DNA of 28,498 bases, taken from positions 1 through 28,498 of the forward strand of contig SGPM01000345.1 of assembly GCA_004802725.1 (NCBI GenBank), given 5' to 3'. This document shows, one piece after another, positions 1 to 10,893 of this stretch. The position numbers were made by a program, and so were the translations under genes. The notes under the pieces were generated by a model. It was given only the letters and a program-made list of their open reading frames with translations. It made no database searches and was not told the DNA's origin. Numbering within the stretch: position 1 is the first letter of the stretch; each line of letters begins with the position of its first letter. This DNA comes from Antrodiella citrinella. Taxonomy: Eukaryota; Basidiomycota; Agaricomycetes; Polyporales; Steccherinaceae.

Positions 1-587
1 CGCCTGTGCAGGGACGTAGTAGTCGCCAGCTGTACGGGCCGCCCGCTTCAGCCTGATCTCCTCCTTCTCCTTCGCTAGGTACTCCTTGACATGCGCCTCA
101 GCGCGCTTGAAGACGACTTTACGCTTGGCCTTGCCTGCCTATAAGATATAACGTTAGTATGAGTTTCACAAATCGTGAGACGCATAAAACGTCGAATAAT
201 CAAGTGTCAGCCCCGAAAGATGGTTAATTCTGGCAGCATAGTAGAACGAAGTTAAACTAGCCAAGAAGGTATGGTTATACATCATACTGAAGTATGAAAA
301 CTTCAAACAACCGGTCTCATGAAGCTCACCTTGCGGGCAGCAACGGCAGCAAGGACACGCTCTTCCCGGGCCTTTTCGTTTTGCTTGCGCTTCTTGAGGA
401 GAGTCTCCGGGACCTCGATGTCCTATTGCGAAAACCGGGAATGGGAACATGATTAAGACGCTGCGTCAACGACCACTCGTGCAGAATTACACACCGAAAC
501 ACTCGGGACACTATGGGAAGAGCAAGGCGATTAGCATAAGATCGTTGAAGATGTTGCAGAGAGTACGCACGTAGTTGTGGGGGCCAT
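1..587 (-). CDS. RPL7: 60S ribosomal protein L7 (uL30), 5' part, cut by the window edge
   Basis: This is a structural protein of the large ribosomal subunit. Four exons are visible on the minus strand: 571-587, 495-510, 330-422 and 1-138; the rest lies outside the window. The joined start is MAPTTTVPSVS followed by [20 protein letters not shown], and the fourth exon ends with [15 protein letters not shown], which matches the eukaryotic L7 N-terminal extension and the conserved GxYYVxAQ entry to the uL30 fold. All splice sites are GT-AG and phases close exactly (17+16+93+138 nt). Exon 2 is only 16 nt long. Intron 3 is long for this locus (191 nt) and holds a snoRNA candidate, annotated separately. 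The start is the only ATG in phase upstream of the extension. Identification is firm; the exact exon 1-2 boundaries are inferred. Confidence 0.93.
200..291 (-). ncRNA. C/D-box snoRNA candidate in RPL7 intron 3 (snR39/snR59-like)
   Basis: On the minus strand, intron 3 of RPL7 contains a C-box-like ATGATGT (285-279; one mismatch to RTGATGA) and a D box CTGA (210-207), 79 nt from C to D, a normal C/D snoRNA size. Directly 5' of the D box is ACCATCTTTCGGG(G) (224-211), perfectly complementary over 13 nt to the conserved 25S/28S rRNA segment CCCGAAAGATGGT. Bases outside the boxes (TCAGT before C, CACTTGA after D) can form a short imperfect terminal stem. In yeast the RPL7A and RPL7B introns host snR39 and snR59, which guide methylation of 25S A807 in this same segment (established knowledge, recalled). 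The D+5 base here is C215, one position off from pairing with the first A of GAAAG, so the exact modified nucleotide is uncertain. Production from the spliced intron is inferred. Confidence 0.72.
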
Positions 588-830
588 TAGGGGATCTTGA
601 GGAACGACGTGCTTTGGGCCTTGCTCACGATCGTCTGTGCACAGGGCAGACATTGCGGTGGCTGATCCAGCTATACAGCACCGTTCGGACTTTGCCGTTG
701 TCAGATCGCACCAGGTAGGAGTCTATTAAGCGATCGTCTACCTACCGGCCAATCCAGAATACCACGTTCCGTGACCTAAACCCCCAAATGAAATTGAACC
801 AAGCCGTACAAGTACTATCTACGCAGTATG

Positions 831-3800
831 TCAAGACGAAGTCGACCGTGTCCAGCCTCCGCCGCATACACATCGAGTAGCCCACATCATCTCCCATTGA
901 CGCCAACGGCGAGAGATATGACCCGCTACTTTTCCATCTCCAAGATCCGACTTGCCGCCACATCGTACACAACACATCTCCGTCCCACGGCCGAGCAGCA
1001 ACCCTTTCGTAACGACGTCGGTATCCTTCGTCTTATAATGGTCCGTTAGACTCATCTGTGACACGCCGTCCACGAGATCGGAGGCTTTGATGAACAGCTT
1101 CGGCCGGTCGATGACTTTCGAGTTCACGATCTTCTCCACACTTTGCTTCAGGTACGGCAGTACAGCAGGTATGGGCGCACAGAGGGTCAAGCATCTTCTC
1201 AAATGATCCGCTGTGACTGGTTGAACATGAGATAGTCGTGCGCGGCATTGGAATGTGACACTTACGAGGGGCTTTGATTATCTGCATGATTTCCGTAAGC
1301 AGTGGAATCATCGCGTCGAGGTGAATGCCGGAACAGTCAATAGCATCCATGAGAACGTCTTTCGCAATTTGTGTGTTTTCGCCCTTCGCAGACAGGCGTC
1401 CAATGTGGTCACGGAATCGCTTCACATGACGTATGGCCGTGAGCATATGCTTGAAGAAGTACGGGTGAATCGCATGTATGAGGATAGGTGATGCCGCAGG
1501 CATTGTCGGTAAAGCTATAGCATCAACAAAATAAGATACATATCCACAAGCAGTTCAGAAATCCACTTACGAGTGGGAGAATCGTCCGCTTTCTCCCCAT
1601 TCTCTGTGTTCACCTCAGCTAGTGAGACGGTCTCGTCATTGAAAGCCACACAATCCTTGAGAAGCCTTTCCAAAAAGTCTATAAACCATGTCGACAGACC
1701 AACCAGCTGCCAAATCGCGTCTACGAGGTGTAAGTGCAAGTTAGTGAGAGCTCCGCGATGTCACTAAAGTCATACCTAGATCGTAGGCGTCGCCGTCTTG
1801 ACAGTCTTCGAAAGCTGTATTCAGTGCTTCCATGGAGCAGACATCGTGAGCTGTCTTCCACTGTGCCGTCAGGTTGGCTTTCTCCGTGCCTTGACTATAC
1901 CTAGCCTTTCCCCTGAAAAAAATTGGGTCAAATCTGAGATAGCCCTCAAAACGGGAGACGTACAGGTAGACCTCGGTAATGACACCAAGCATTTCAACAA
2001 GCCACATCTCCGCCAGACCGTTCGCATTTGCTGCCAGGATGCATAGTGTATTGTAGAGAGTCGTGACAGCATTGTGCAAAGACGTGGAAGGAAGAGTCAA
2101 GACATGAATGATGTCCGACGGCGATTCCCGCGACATCAACGCTAAACACAAGGCTCTCGAAAGATCTCCTTTTGGTGTCTCCTGTACTGTGGAAGCGGGC
2201 ACAACCAGACCTGCGCGCCTCCTCGGAAGCGGATGAACGGAAGTGCGAGCACTGGGAGCGTTCGAAGGAGACATGCAGCAGACCAGAGCGCGATTCTGGG
2301 AGATCGCGACGCCGGCAGGAGCTAACAATAGAGCTCAGGGATTAGGAGATCACAGCAACATACGACTACTTACTATCTCTGCCAGCGCGGTCGCTCGTTG
2401 ACAACAAAAGGGACGACTCCCATTGTTCGTCTACGTCCAACGAAGGGCTTTCTGATAATGAGTTGTCTGCGGTGCTTCAAAAGAGGTACCACGTACAATT
2501 GCAAAGCCAAACATACTCCGACCGGAATCTCCTTTGGCATATTTTGTGAGCGTCGAGCAATTCCTGCGATGTCTAGCATCCCGGCTAAGACGGTCCCACC
2601 GTTCCCGGAAGGTACTAGGAAGGTGATGACTCCGCTGTCAAAAGTCTTACTGTGTTCCCTATTGATCATCTACTAGGGTTATGATTCAGACTGTAAAACT
2701 GCCTTAGAGATGCAATGTACTTACCCAGCGGGGGCTGACTTTACTGGGAGGATTTGTATTGCGAACGCAAGCATACACGGCCACTTGTGACTTAGGTGGT
2801 CCTGTGTCTGTGAAAAAGTCGTCAATTCTCGGTCCCTTCGGAACGATGCAATGTAAACTCACAGTCCCCACAATCAAACGTTGTAGCACACAAGTAAAGA
2901 CTACCAGTCTTCTCTACAACTTCTTTAGCTTGTCGTCTGGGATCCTTACTCGCGTTAGGTGAAAGGCTCGCGGGGGATTCTGGGGGAATCGCGAAGAAAG
3001 ATAGATCTGTGAGATGGGGATGAGCGTGAAATACCGGCGGCAAGGGTCGCGTTCCCAGATCTGTTGAATCAAACTTGAGTTACGAACGGCCGTTCTCATG
3101 CGAGGTTACTCACTCAACGCGTTGCTATGATCAATCTGAATACCAACTTCGCAGACGTCGATGACGAGCTCCTCTCCCCAAATTTCGGAGTCACAGGAAA
3201 GTCGCTCGTCCAACGCGTCAGGACGCGTCAAATCGATGGGTAGACCGATGTCCATGGCATCCGCTGAAGGTGGTCTATGTGATGGTAACAAGTGAGACCG
3301 AGTCGCAACGAGAAACGCGGTGTCTAGCGCATATGAGATAAATTTGATGAACTCGTGTCATGTGGGTCATACCGTTATAGCAGAAACCAATGGCAGCACT
3401 AACGCATATGCGTCGTCCCCCTGCTCCTGGCTTGTCTGGAAGGAATTCCACGGGAGTGGGCTCGTTATCCTTGACCTTGGATGGGAACATAAGCGGGGCT
3501 TTGAGGATCTTCAGAGACGGAACGTAGGGAGGTAGGAAGCACGCATTGATGAACTGCGCCTGAGTAATAAGGAGCAGTACTGAGCTATTGACGGGCACAT
3601 TGGGTCCACGAGGCGGCGAACGAGACGCTTGGCCAGCATCGTTGATAACCCACTGTGCAAGCAGTGTTCAGCATACCTCGTAGGTGCAGTGGTCAAATCA
3701 TACCTCTCTACTATGGTTCGTCCACGCAGCAGTGACTATACCCGCCCCGAGAGGAGTAGTCCAGAAGTCGCGTACAGACCAGCTATCCAGCTGGAAAGCA

Positions 3801-4208
3801 CGCTTCCACAGACAAGCAACACCATCACCTCCTCGACCGGGGAAATAGGCAAACAACCAGTCGCCACTTGGTGAGATGCTGATCACCGTCGGAGGGTCAT
3901 ACGAGGTCGGTGACGTTACGAGAGGTCCCGGAGATGGTATGACGAATTGCCTTGAGGAAGAAAAGTGGCGAGCTAGGACCAGTGGTTGTGTAGGGTGCGC
4001 AGAGAATATGATCGAGGACCTCGACCAAGCGACGGGCCTATGGTGTAACTGTATTATAGATTGGATAATGACGAGAGTTGATAGTAACTCACCTCTTCGC
4101 CTGATCTATCAGAGGATGAAGCTCCCACCATCCTAACTGCCAGTGTGAATCCTCTCGAGCCTTCCCTTTGCCTGACGCGCCAGGATGTGCGTGCTTCGCG
4201 TCTTGCAT
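831..4208 (-). CDS. MED16: Mediator complex tail subunit 16
   Basis: This is a Mediator tail subunit that links sequence-specific activators to RNA polymerase II in the nucleus. The start MQDAKHAHPGA leads into the WQLGWWELHPLIDQ motif, then a beta-propeller-like N-terminal half (ISPSGDWLFAYFPGRGGDG). The C-terminal half is helical and ends in the Med16 zinc-ribbon signature CVRCGG...WRQWEMMWATRCVCGGGW. Proposed exons (minus): 4093-4208, 3704-4037, 3373-3652, 3114-3263, 2950-3060, 2725-2900, 2490-2634, 2374-2430, 1776-2321, 1571-1720, 1266-1514, 831-1210, giving about 897 aa. All phases close. The weak place is 2431-2489: it must be either a 59-nt intron with a poor GTACCT donor, or coding sequence carrying a one-base deletion (see findings). 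The splice choice near 2636-2724 is also tentative. It is divergent from the PAC3 gene across 279 bp. Confidence 0.85.
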
Positions 4209-4487
4209 CTTTCAGCAAGAGTAATACTTCGCAGAGATAATTGTCTCGAGATATACAGCTCTCGATCAAGTGCCAACAAGAACTATAGAGAATGCATGAG
4301 AGGGTTTTGAGAGGGCTGGCTGTTGACAATTTGAATGTCTCCGAAATTGAGCCATTCTAGATACCGCCGGCAGCAGGATCTCGTAAACGCCCAATATATT
4401 GATGCATCGAGTGCGTACGCCCTCTCCCGGACATTTCGACCTCGACAACATCTTAAACTGAGAGTCGCAACTCACTATCAACTCGAA

Positions 4488-5017
4488 ATGTTGCCTTCTA
4501 CTCAAGCCTCTCGCGATCTCAATGGTGTTCCGACTGAGGTCCTAGTTCAGACCTTTGCAGATCGTTTCCTTATTCTGGTCACACAACTCGGGAAAGTGGG
4601 TAATCTGGTAAGTTGCTCCCAAATGCATTCAAGGATCACGAATGACATGAGCCTATGTAGATTCAAGCGACCATGCCTGCAACATCACCGCTGTTGTCCC
4701 CTCCCCCTCCCGACCCGGAACAGCCCAATCGAATTCCACTACCACCTCCTTCCCCGGCCATTGAGCTTTCATTTTTGCTCGGCAGCGCGCCATCAGATCA
4801 CCTACGTACCCTACACTCTCTATACGCGTCACAGATTGCGACCCTCATCTGGACTTTGGAAGGAGGGGAGGGTATAGAAGTAGATCGGCGACCAACCGTT
4901 GTAGGAATTGCACTTCGCCCAGCGAGCGTCGGACGTGATGAAAATCTGAGTGAAGCAGAAAGGGAGACATTCCATGGTGTTATGGATATGATCAGGGAGT
5001 TATTGCAGCGCAAGTAG
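4488..5017 (+). CDS. PAC3: Proteasome assembly chaperone 3 homologue
   Basis: This protein is expected to pair with a PAC4-type partner and help build the 20S proteasome alpha ring in the cytosol. There are two exons (4488-4607 and 4661-5017) and 158 aa. Exon 1 carries the family signature GVPTEVLVQTFADRFLILVT followed by QLGKVGNL, closely resembling the first beta strands of animal PAC3 (PSMG3). Exon 2 starts in a proline-rich insert (SPPPPDPEQPNRIPLPPPSP), absent from the ~122-aa human protein, then returns to a fold-like segment ending FHGVMDMIRELLQRK. The start is the first ATG in phase with the signature, and there is a clean GT-AG intron of 53 nt. The gene is convergent with the NCE101-like gene, only 47 bp between stop codons. 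Family is firm; the function of the insert is unknown. Confidence 0.88.
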
Positions 5018-5064
5018 TTGCTTGGGTGAGTCTGCCAAAGCCCCGGGCTATCGAGCCCCCTCTC

Positions 5065-5353
5065 TCATTCCTTCTTGCTAGCTTCTTGCACTATTGCCTG
5101 CCAATCCACGGTTTCATCCTGTGCACTTCGGCTCCCTTCATCCCTCCCCCTCTTAGCCCACTTCCAGCGTAGAAGCTCGACGAGGCGATCCTCTTGCGGT
5201 GGTGCCGTCCGAGGATTGTTCTCGTATAAATAATACGCGAAGACACCTGTGAAGACACCCAGCACGGGGTCCAGCGTCCTACAAAGGACAGAATCAGTAT
5301 GAATGAGACACACAGTACCTGTATGCTCACTTCGACAGTAATACGCGACTCAT
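5065..5353 (-). CDS. NCE101: NCE101-like small membrane protein
   Basis: A 78-aa protein from two exons, 5331-5353 (23 nt) and 5065-5278. The joined N-terminus is MSRVLLSKTLDPVLGVFTGV; the segment LDPVLGVFTGVFAYYLYE is a single hydrophobic helix, followed by NPRTAPPQEDRL and LLRWKWAKR. This is the layout of fungal Nce101 (helix, proline-containing turn, then a basic KKRW-type helix). The yeast protein is 53 aa and was named for non-classical export; its true role is poorly defined. The charged C-terminal tail (DETVDWQAIVQEASKKE) is longer than in yeast. Intron phase (donor AA|GTGAGC, acceptor TAG|G) fixes exon 1: other readings of exon 1 do not join in frame. The start is upstream of a 407-bp region shared with NAA25. 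Confidence 0.82.
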
Positions 5354-5760
5354 CGTTGTTTGTGTCCCGGTCTATAAGCAAGTTAAAATAGGTGTTTACT
5401 CTGAAGCCGTATGATACCGACCTTTTTCCAATTGAAAGTTGCAACGTTGCGTTTATGATTCGCTGTGACTGTCAGTGTCAGACGCGATTGTCATCGGAAT
5501 TGGGGGTCGAGGTCGGGAGGAAACCGTGTCGTTCCGGAGAAAGGGAGAACTTGCTGTTGGCGCGTGCCAGCGCGTACATCCTGCATATATACGTCCGAGT
5601 CTCCGAGTCGTCAAAATTTTGCACTTTCGTGGGACTCATCCGTGACGTTGCAACCTACTCTTTCCGCATCCAACTCGACGCTGTCTCGAGCAATCCTCGC
5701 CATATTAGCTAGACTATTTCCCCTTCCTGCGCCACCGTGCTTCCCTTCGCTTGAACCTGA
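5354..5760. promoter_or_regulatory. Divergent intergenic region, NCE101-like / NAA25
   Basis: 407 bp between two outward-facing start codons; it should hold both promoters. The NAA25 side is pyrimidine-rich just before the ATG (TATTTCCCCTTCCTGCGCCACC and downstream), as is common at fungal transcription starts. ORFs of 106-129 codons overlap this stretch but match no family and run into the NAA25 first intron, so they are not called. No specific operator was recognised. Confidence 0.4.
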
Positions 5761-8700
5761 ATGTCGGCCGCGTTCGATCGCCAGATCCGCCCTGTGTACG
5801 GTGCGTACAAGCGTCTCGGCACTCTCATTTACGATTCATAGACTCCACCTATAACCGTCTCCAGATGCACTTGAAACCGGTTCGAACAAGTCTGCTGTGC
5901 TGGCATGCAATAAGTTGCTGAAAAAGCAGCCCAATAACAATCTGGTTAAGGTTCGTGCTGTCGTCGACCTCGCGTGTAATATCGACTCACATGTGCGGAA
6001 TGGTTAGGCTCTCAAAGCCCTTGCACTTGTAAGGCAGCAAAAGGTCGAGGAATCACTCGTACTCTGTGATGAAGTCCTGTCGGTCAAACCTACGGACGAT
6101 GCTGTCCTTACGGCAATGATGCATGTGCTACGGAATTTGGGAAGACGTGCGTGCCATAATCTCATACTCACTCCGATCTACTAACGCAATATACACAGAG
6201 ACTGACATCATTTCCATGTATGACAATGCGTACAAGCAGCAACCCAATAACGAGGACCTGGCCATGAACGTATTCCACGCCAACGTCAGGACAGGTAACT
6301 GGAAAGCTGCACAGCAGGTGTGTTTATGCGAAGAAATCTGACTCGTCTGACACTGATGTGAGCCGGTGCTCAGGTTGCAACAAGAATGCACAAGCAGTTC
6401 CAGGAGGACCGATACCTCTTCTGGAGCATTTATAGTGCCGTTCTGCAGGCCAGGGACACAAGCACTCCTCCTGCTCTTCGACCAGTGCTTTATAAACTCG
6501 CACACAGATTAGTCAGCACCGCATCTAATCCGTCATATCATAGTGCCGACCGGTTATATGTTCATCTACTGATTCTGCGCGAACTCGAACTATACGACGA
6601 GGCCCTTTCCATCTTGGACACCGAGATCGGCAAGGCTATATGCGACACTAGCCTCACCTGTGACGAGATGAGGCGGGGGATCAAAAAGCTCAAGGGCCTG
6701 GTCAAGGAGGAGGGGGAGCTAGCACAGTCGCGCGTTGTAGACAAAAAGTAAGTGCAAACTATATTGCTCTGAACGTGGTGTGAACGTTTGTCTTAGCTTC
6801 ACCTTTGCATCTCAGGGATAGGAATTGGCTTGAGTTCTTGTCTGTTCTCGACGCAACTTTCTGGGATGTCGCATCGACTTCCGAGCCAACAGAGGAGGCC
6901 AGAGAGTCTTGCAAACAACATATTATGCAAACGCATAATTTGTTCCAGCAGATTGCAGACTCTGATGGTCTCAAAGACCGTTCAGGGATGCTGGCTTTGC
7001 TGGAGCTCGAGCATCGAGCTAGACAACATGGGTTCTCATCGGGTGAGTTCCGACTTGCTCTATATCCATTGATATCGCCTGATGACGTATGTCAAGACGC
7101 TTCGCGTATACTGGCTTTGTCCGAGAAGTATTTTATGCATTTCGGCGACAAAGCATGTTGTGTCGAAGACCTTGCGCCGTACATTGCGTTCGAGTCGGAT
7201 GATTTGGCAAAGTGGACCTCGTTCTTGGAGACGAACAAATCATTTGTGAGACTCCTGTGGACTCCTCGTTTACATTGGATGTTGAAATCATTCATAGGCA
7301 ACAGCAAGCGACGTTCAGCGAGGTCTCAATGTGCTCAAGCTCATACGGTGGAACCTGTCTACTTCTGAACTGACTTCGGAATCGGAATCTGCCCGTGCTG
7401 CAGAGTACGTTCAAACATACCTTGAATGTCTTCCTTATGGCAAGAGTTTACCAGACACCGCGTTGCAACCTGCGGATGACCTTGCGATACTTGCCGGGCA
7501 TGCTCTCGTCTCTGCTTGGTCGCACAGCAAGGATGAGTCTCATCTGTACAGTGCTGTCGCCATTCTGGAGTATGCTTCAGGTGTCAGCAAGCAGTCGTAT
7601 CGGATACGCTTGTTGCTGATCCGTATATACCATCTACTGGGTAGGTCTTATATCAGGCATTTAGTAACGCACATCTCACGTCGATACAGGCGCTCCATCC
7701 CTGGCTTTGGAACACTATCGTCTCATGAACATAAAGCAGGTTCAGGCCGACACGCTTTCACATCTAGTACTATCACGCGCCACAACATTTTCTCTGTCCC
7801 CGCTAGGGGACATCACTTACATGTCCGAATGCATGGATTCAAGTCAAATCTACATGAGCAACTCTCAAGAGGTATGCAACGGCATCGCCTCTATGCCAAT
7901 TTCACTGAATTTTGTCGTTTAGACGGCTGAGTTTATTGTTAGAGCGTTCAACATGGAGAAGTACACACAGGTATTTATCACAGTGCTACACGCTCTACGT
8001 TGCATTCATCATTTGCTATATAGATATCCGAATTCATAGAATTTGAGGACCGATTAGACAACTCGCTGCAGCGGGATCTTATGAAAGTAGAGCATGTCCG
8101 TATGCGTCTCACTCACGAGACAATCAATTCTGACCTGGTGGACATGGAACTCATAGAGCTAAAGTTCATCTTCGACCGACGTAAGCATATTTCACGATGA
8201 CTGTGTCCGGATAATATTGACCGAATGCGCAGTACACCACGACAATCGCGACTTCGAGGTAATTCCCAATTACCAACCACGGTGCTCTCCGTCGTTCAAC
8301 GAGCAGACGATGCCTTTCCAAAAGGTCCTTGGGGTACGTCTTGTTATGTTCAGCCTCGACAGGTTCCTGACAAATACCGACGAATGGGAAACGTGTCGTT
8401 AGGCCAAGTGGTTAGCTGCGTTCCTGAAGATATACATCAAGGTATTCCAGCAAGCAAGTGACTTAAACGACATCGTAGAAGACAAACTCCTCATCGGCGA
8501 TCGTCCAAAACCGAGTAACGACCCTGACAATCTGCTGCCTTTGAACGAACGGTTAGCCAAGCGAACGCCAGAAGAGGACGCTGCGGAACTCACTGCGGAA
8601 GAGCAAGCCTTCTATGAGTACGCAACCGCGCTGTCGACATGGCTTGGGCCATACCATGACTACGCCCGACCGCCGCCGTCGGCGCTCCTTGCCGAGGCAA

Positions 8701-9496
8701 CGAAACTCAATGACTACAAGGCTGGACACCCGTTGAAAGCTCTTGCGGCTCCATCGAACGTCGCCGCGGCAAATGGGAATGGTCATGCAAAGAAGGATGA
8801 GGAACCTCCTGTGGTGACGGAACCCCCAGAGATTGTTTCCAAATTCTTTGATGGCGCGTCTCCACACGCAACTCCTCTGTGGTTCTCGTCTGACTCGTCC
8901 CCTGTAGATATCAAAGCTCGATTTGAGGCAGCGATGGATGACTCAAGGCTAGCACCTGAGTTGTTGCACATTGCAACCATTGCTCAAGAGGTGCATTCCT
9001 TGGTCCTTGTTCACATTTATCTATCGCTGACATGGCTCATTAGGCGTTCATTGTATTCGCTACTGAGTCCATTCGGTTCAAACCTGCTTCTGTGGTGAAA
9101 GTCAACAAATTTGGTGGTGTAAGTATGATCCCTTTGATGTGTCGACCTGCTAGTAACTCAAAGATGGGCTGCTTGCATAGCTGTCGCAAAGTCTCAAAGA
9201 CATCCGTGGCAAGGCCAGTGAAGTGTTGAAGGGTATCTCGACGCAGCTGCTGCAACTAGCAGAGCAAACAGCCACTGCTGAAACCCGCAGGTCGTTTGTC
9301 GAAGCTAGCCGTTCAATACAGGCGTCGTCAGGGGTCAGTACCGGACATCTTACTCTTGAATCATACGCTAACGTTTCTCGAATAGTTTGACCACGATTAT
9401 GTTCTCAACGTGGCTAAGAGGGTGACAGATGCTCGCAAGGATATCTACGAAGGTATCGGAAAGGGCATCACCAAGGTCCTCAAAACACATTCATAA
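5761..9496 (+). CDS. NAA25: NatB N-acetyltransferase auxiliary subunit
   Basis: This is the large TPR-type scaffold (yeast Mdm20/Arm1) that anchors the NatB catalytic subunit Naa20 to ribosomes for acetylation of Met-Asp/Glu/Asn/Gln N-termini. The model has 16 exons and 963 aa: 5761-5800, 5865-5950, 6008-6146, 6199-6317, 6374-6747, 6816-7042, 7097-7245, 7298-7640, 7690-7871, 7923-7970, 8024-8180, 8233-8333, 8403-8990, 9044-9118, 9181-9333, 9386-9496. Every phase closes. Family landmarks are RQIRPVY at the start, ALKALALVRQQKVEESLVLC and VRTGNWKAAQQVATRMHKQF in the TPR region, and FGDKACCVEDLAPYI in the middle. The intron at 7043-7096 has a CAAG acceptor; it is 54 nt and in frame, so reading through is possible, but removal gives the better match. 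Length is normal for the family. The ATG was chosen because it opens the conserved N-terminus. Confidence 0.95.
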
Positions 9497-9606
9497 GCTT
9501 CCATATGCTTTATCTTGATACGCACTAGTATAATGTCTCGTTGTATTGCCATGGAATATATACTATCCACCACTCTGTTTTCCACCATCTTCGAGTCTGT
9601 ACTAGT

Positions 9607-9612
9607 ACGCGT
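9607..9612. promoter_or_regulatory. ACGCGT (MCB-type) box upstream of RPA2
   Basis: This palindromic hexamer is the MluI cell-cycle box bound by MBF-type (Mbp1/Swi6) complexes that drive G1/S genes in fungi. It lies about 141 bp before the RPA2 start codon. The motif is fairly frequent in this window (roughly 17 copies by eye), so function is inferred from position and from the replication role of the gene. Confidence 0.35.
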
Positions 9613-9685
9613 TATGTCACGCGCTTGTCACGCCGTGTTCGTGACTATGAGGCGAGGCGCGGCGCGTGCCACCACCCCTCTTCCA

Positions 9686-9691
9686 ACGCGT
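9686..9691. promoter_or_regulatory. Second ACGCGT box, proximal RPA2 promoter
   Basis: This is the second MCB-type hexamer in the 256-bp gap between NAA25 and RPA2, 61 bp before the RPA2 ATG and within a CCACC/CCCCT-rich stretch. Two boxes in one short promoter of a DNA-replication gene fit MBF control of fungal replication genes. This is a positional inference only. Confidence 0.42.
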
Positions 9692-9752
9692 CCACCACCC
9701 CTCTCACTGCTTTCACATTCCAACGGTCAATCTTTCTGCTGAATTTAGCAAA

Positions 9753-10893
9753 ATGAGTCAATGTCAGTATCATACTCTCTCTTGAGGTGACGATACTCAG
9801 ATCTTCCTGCAGACGGTGAAAATCCTTACTATCCCAATGGAGGCGCAGGCGGTGGCGGAGGCTATATGTCGGGAGGGGGTTCGCAGTTCAACAGCCCAAG
9901 TGGACAAGCTCGCGTGAGCACTACACTTATCTTTTCTTTCATGAACGTTTTTGACGCGTCATAATAGCAACGCTCATCGGTAGCGCAATCGCTGCGTCCC
10001 CTCACCATAAAGCAAGTGTACTCGGCAACTCAGGCTCACACAGATGCAGAATGGATGCTGGAAGAGAACGAGCTTGGACATGTGGGTATATTATGGTTGG
10101 TATTCCCCTATGTGCTGAGCTGGGGAACTCTAGATTACGGTGGTTGCACAAGTGATGGAGATCAAAAAACAAACCACCAACTCCGTGTACACGATTGAAG
10201 ATGGCTCAGGACGGATCGAAGCACGGCACTGGGTCGATTCAACCATGGAGGACGATGAAGATCCAGACCAGATTATGTACGTTTCAGTCCTCCTTCTACA
10301 TACATAAACGTTGACTTTGTGTAGAGAGACAGCGTACGTACGTATTTTGGGTGGTATCAAGTCTTTTGGCAACAAACGATACATCAATACATCGCACATA
10401 CGGCTATGCAAAGACCCTTCCGAGTTCTATTTCCACGTTATTGAATCCGTCTACTGTAAAAAGCTGGCCGACAAGGGTTTGGTGAGCGCACTGCTGTCAG
10501 AACGATGTGGTAGCTTCCGTAATACTAATATCTTCGGCAGACAAGTCCCGTCCAAGGAGACGTCAAGCCAAATATTGCCGAGCTCAACGGCGCATCTGCG
10601 TACACAGCACCAGCACACAATGTGTCCACAGATCAATACACCCACTTAGCACCGCTCGAAAAGAGCATCGTCACGTTCATGGTCAGTCAACCGCCGAACG
10701 ACGAAGGCATCCACGTTGGTGCTATAGCCCGAGCAGTGGGAGGATCTGCTGCATCCATCAGGTATGTTTTTTTCGGTCTTGCGTCATTCCCCATACTCAC
10801 CTCGCCTCGTATAGCGCTGCCTTGGACAAACTGATGGACGAAGGTCATGTATACACAACGCTAGATGAATCTCACTACGCTCTATCTCTCTGA
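9753..10893 (+). CDS. RPA2: Replication protein A 32 kDa subunit
   Basis: This is the middle subunit of the nuclear single-stranded-DNA-binding complex RPA, used in replication, repair and checkpoint signalling. There are seven exons (9753-9762, 9801-9913, 9968-10081, 10134-10276, 10325-10481, 10541-10761, 10815-10893), 278 aa, all phases closed. In order: a Gly/Ser-rich N-terminus (about residues 8-41) typical of the phosphorylated tail; the OB-fold starting at LRPLTIKQVYSATQ and running through VAQVMEIKKQTTNSVYTIED and YVRILGGIKSFGNKRYI; then a linker; then a C-terminal winged helix (DEGIHVGAIARAVGG to the end, YALSL). Human RPA2 is 270 aa. Exon 1 is 10 nt (ATGAGTCAAT) and its 38-nt intron is the shortest seen here. 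Two ACGCGT boxes precede it. Confidence 0.96.

Noticed and set aside
4335..4877. 180-codon plus-strand frame overlapping the PAC3 gene
   Set aside because: It runs in another frame across the PAC3 start, intron and exon 2; the PAC3 frame has the family signature and proper splicing.
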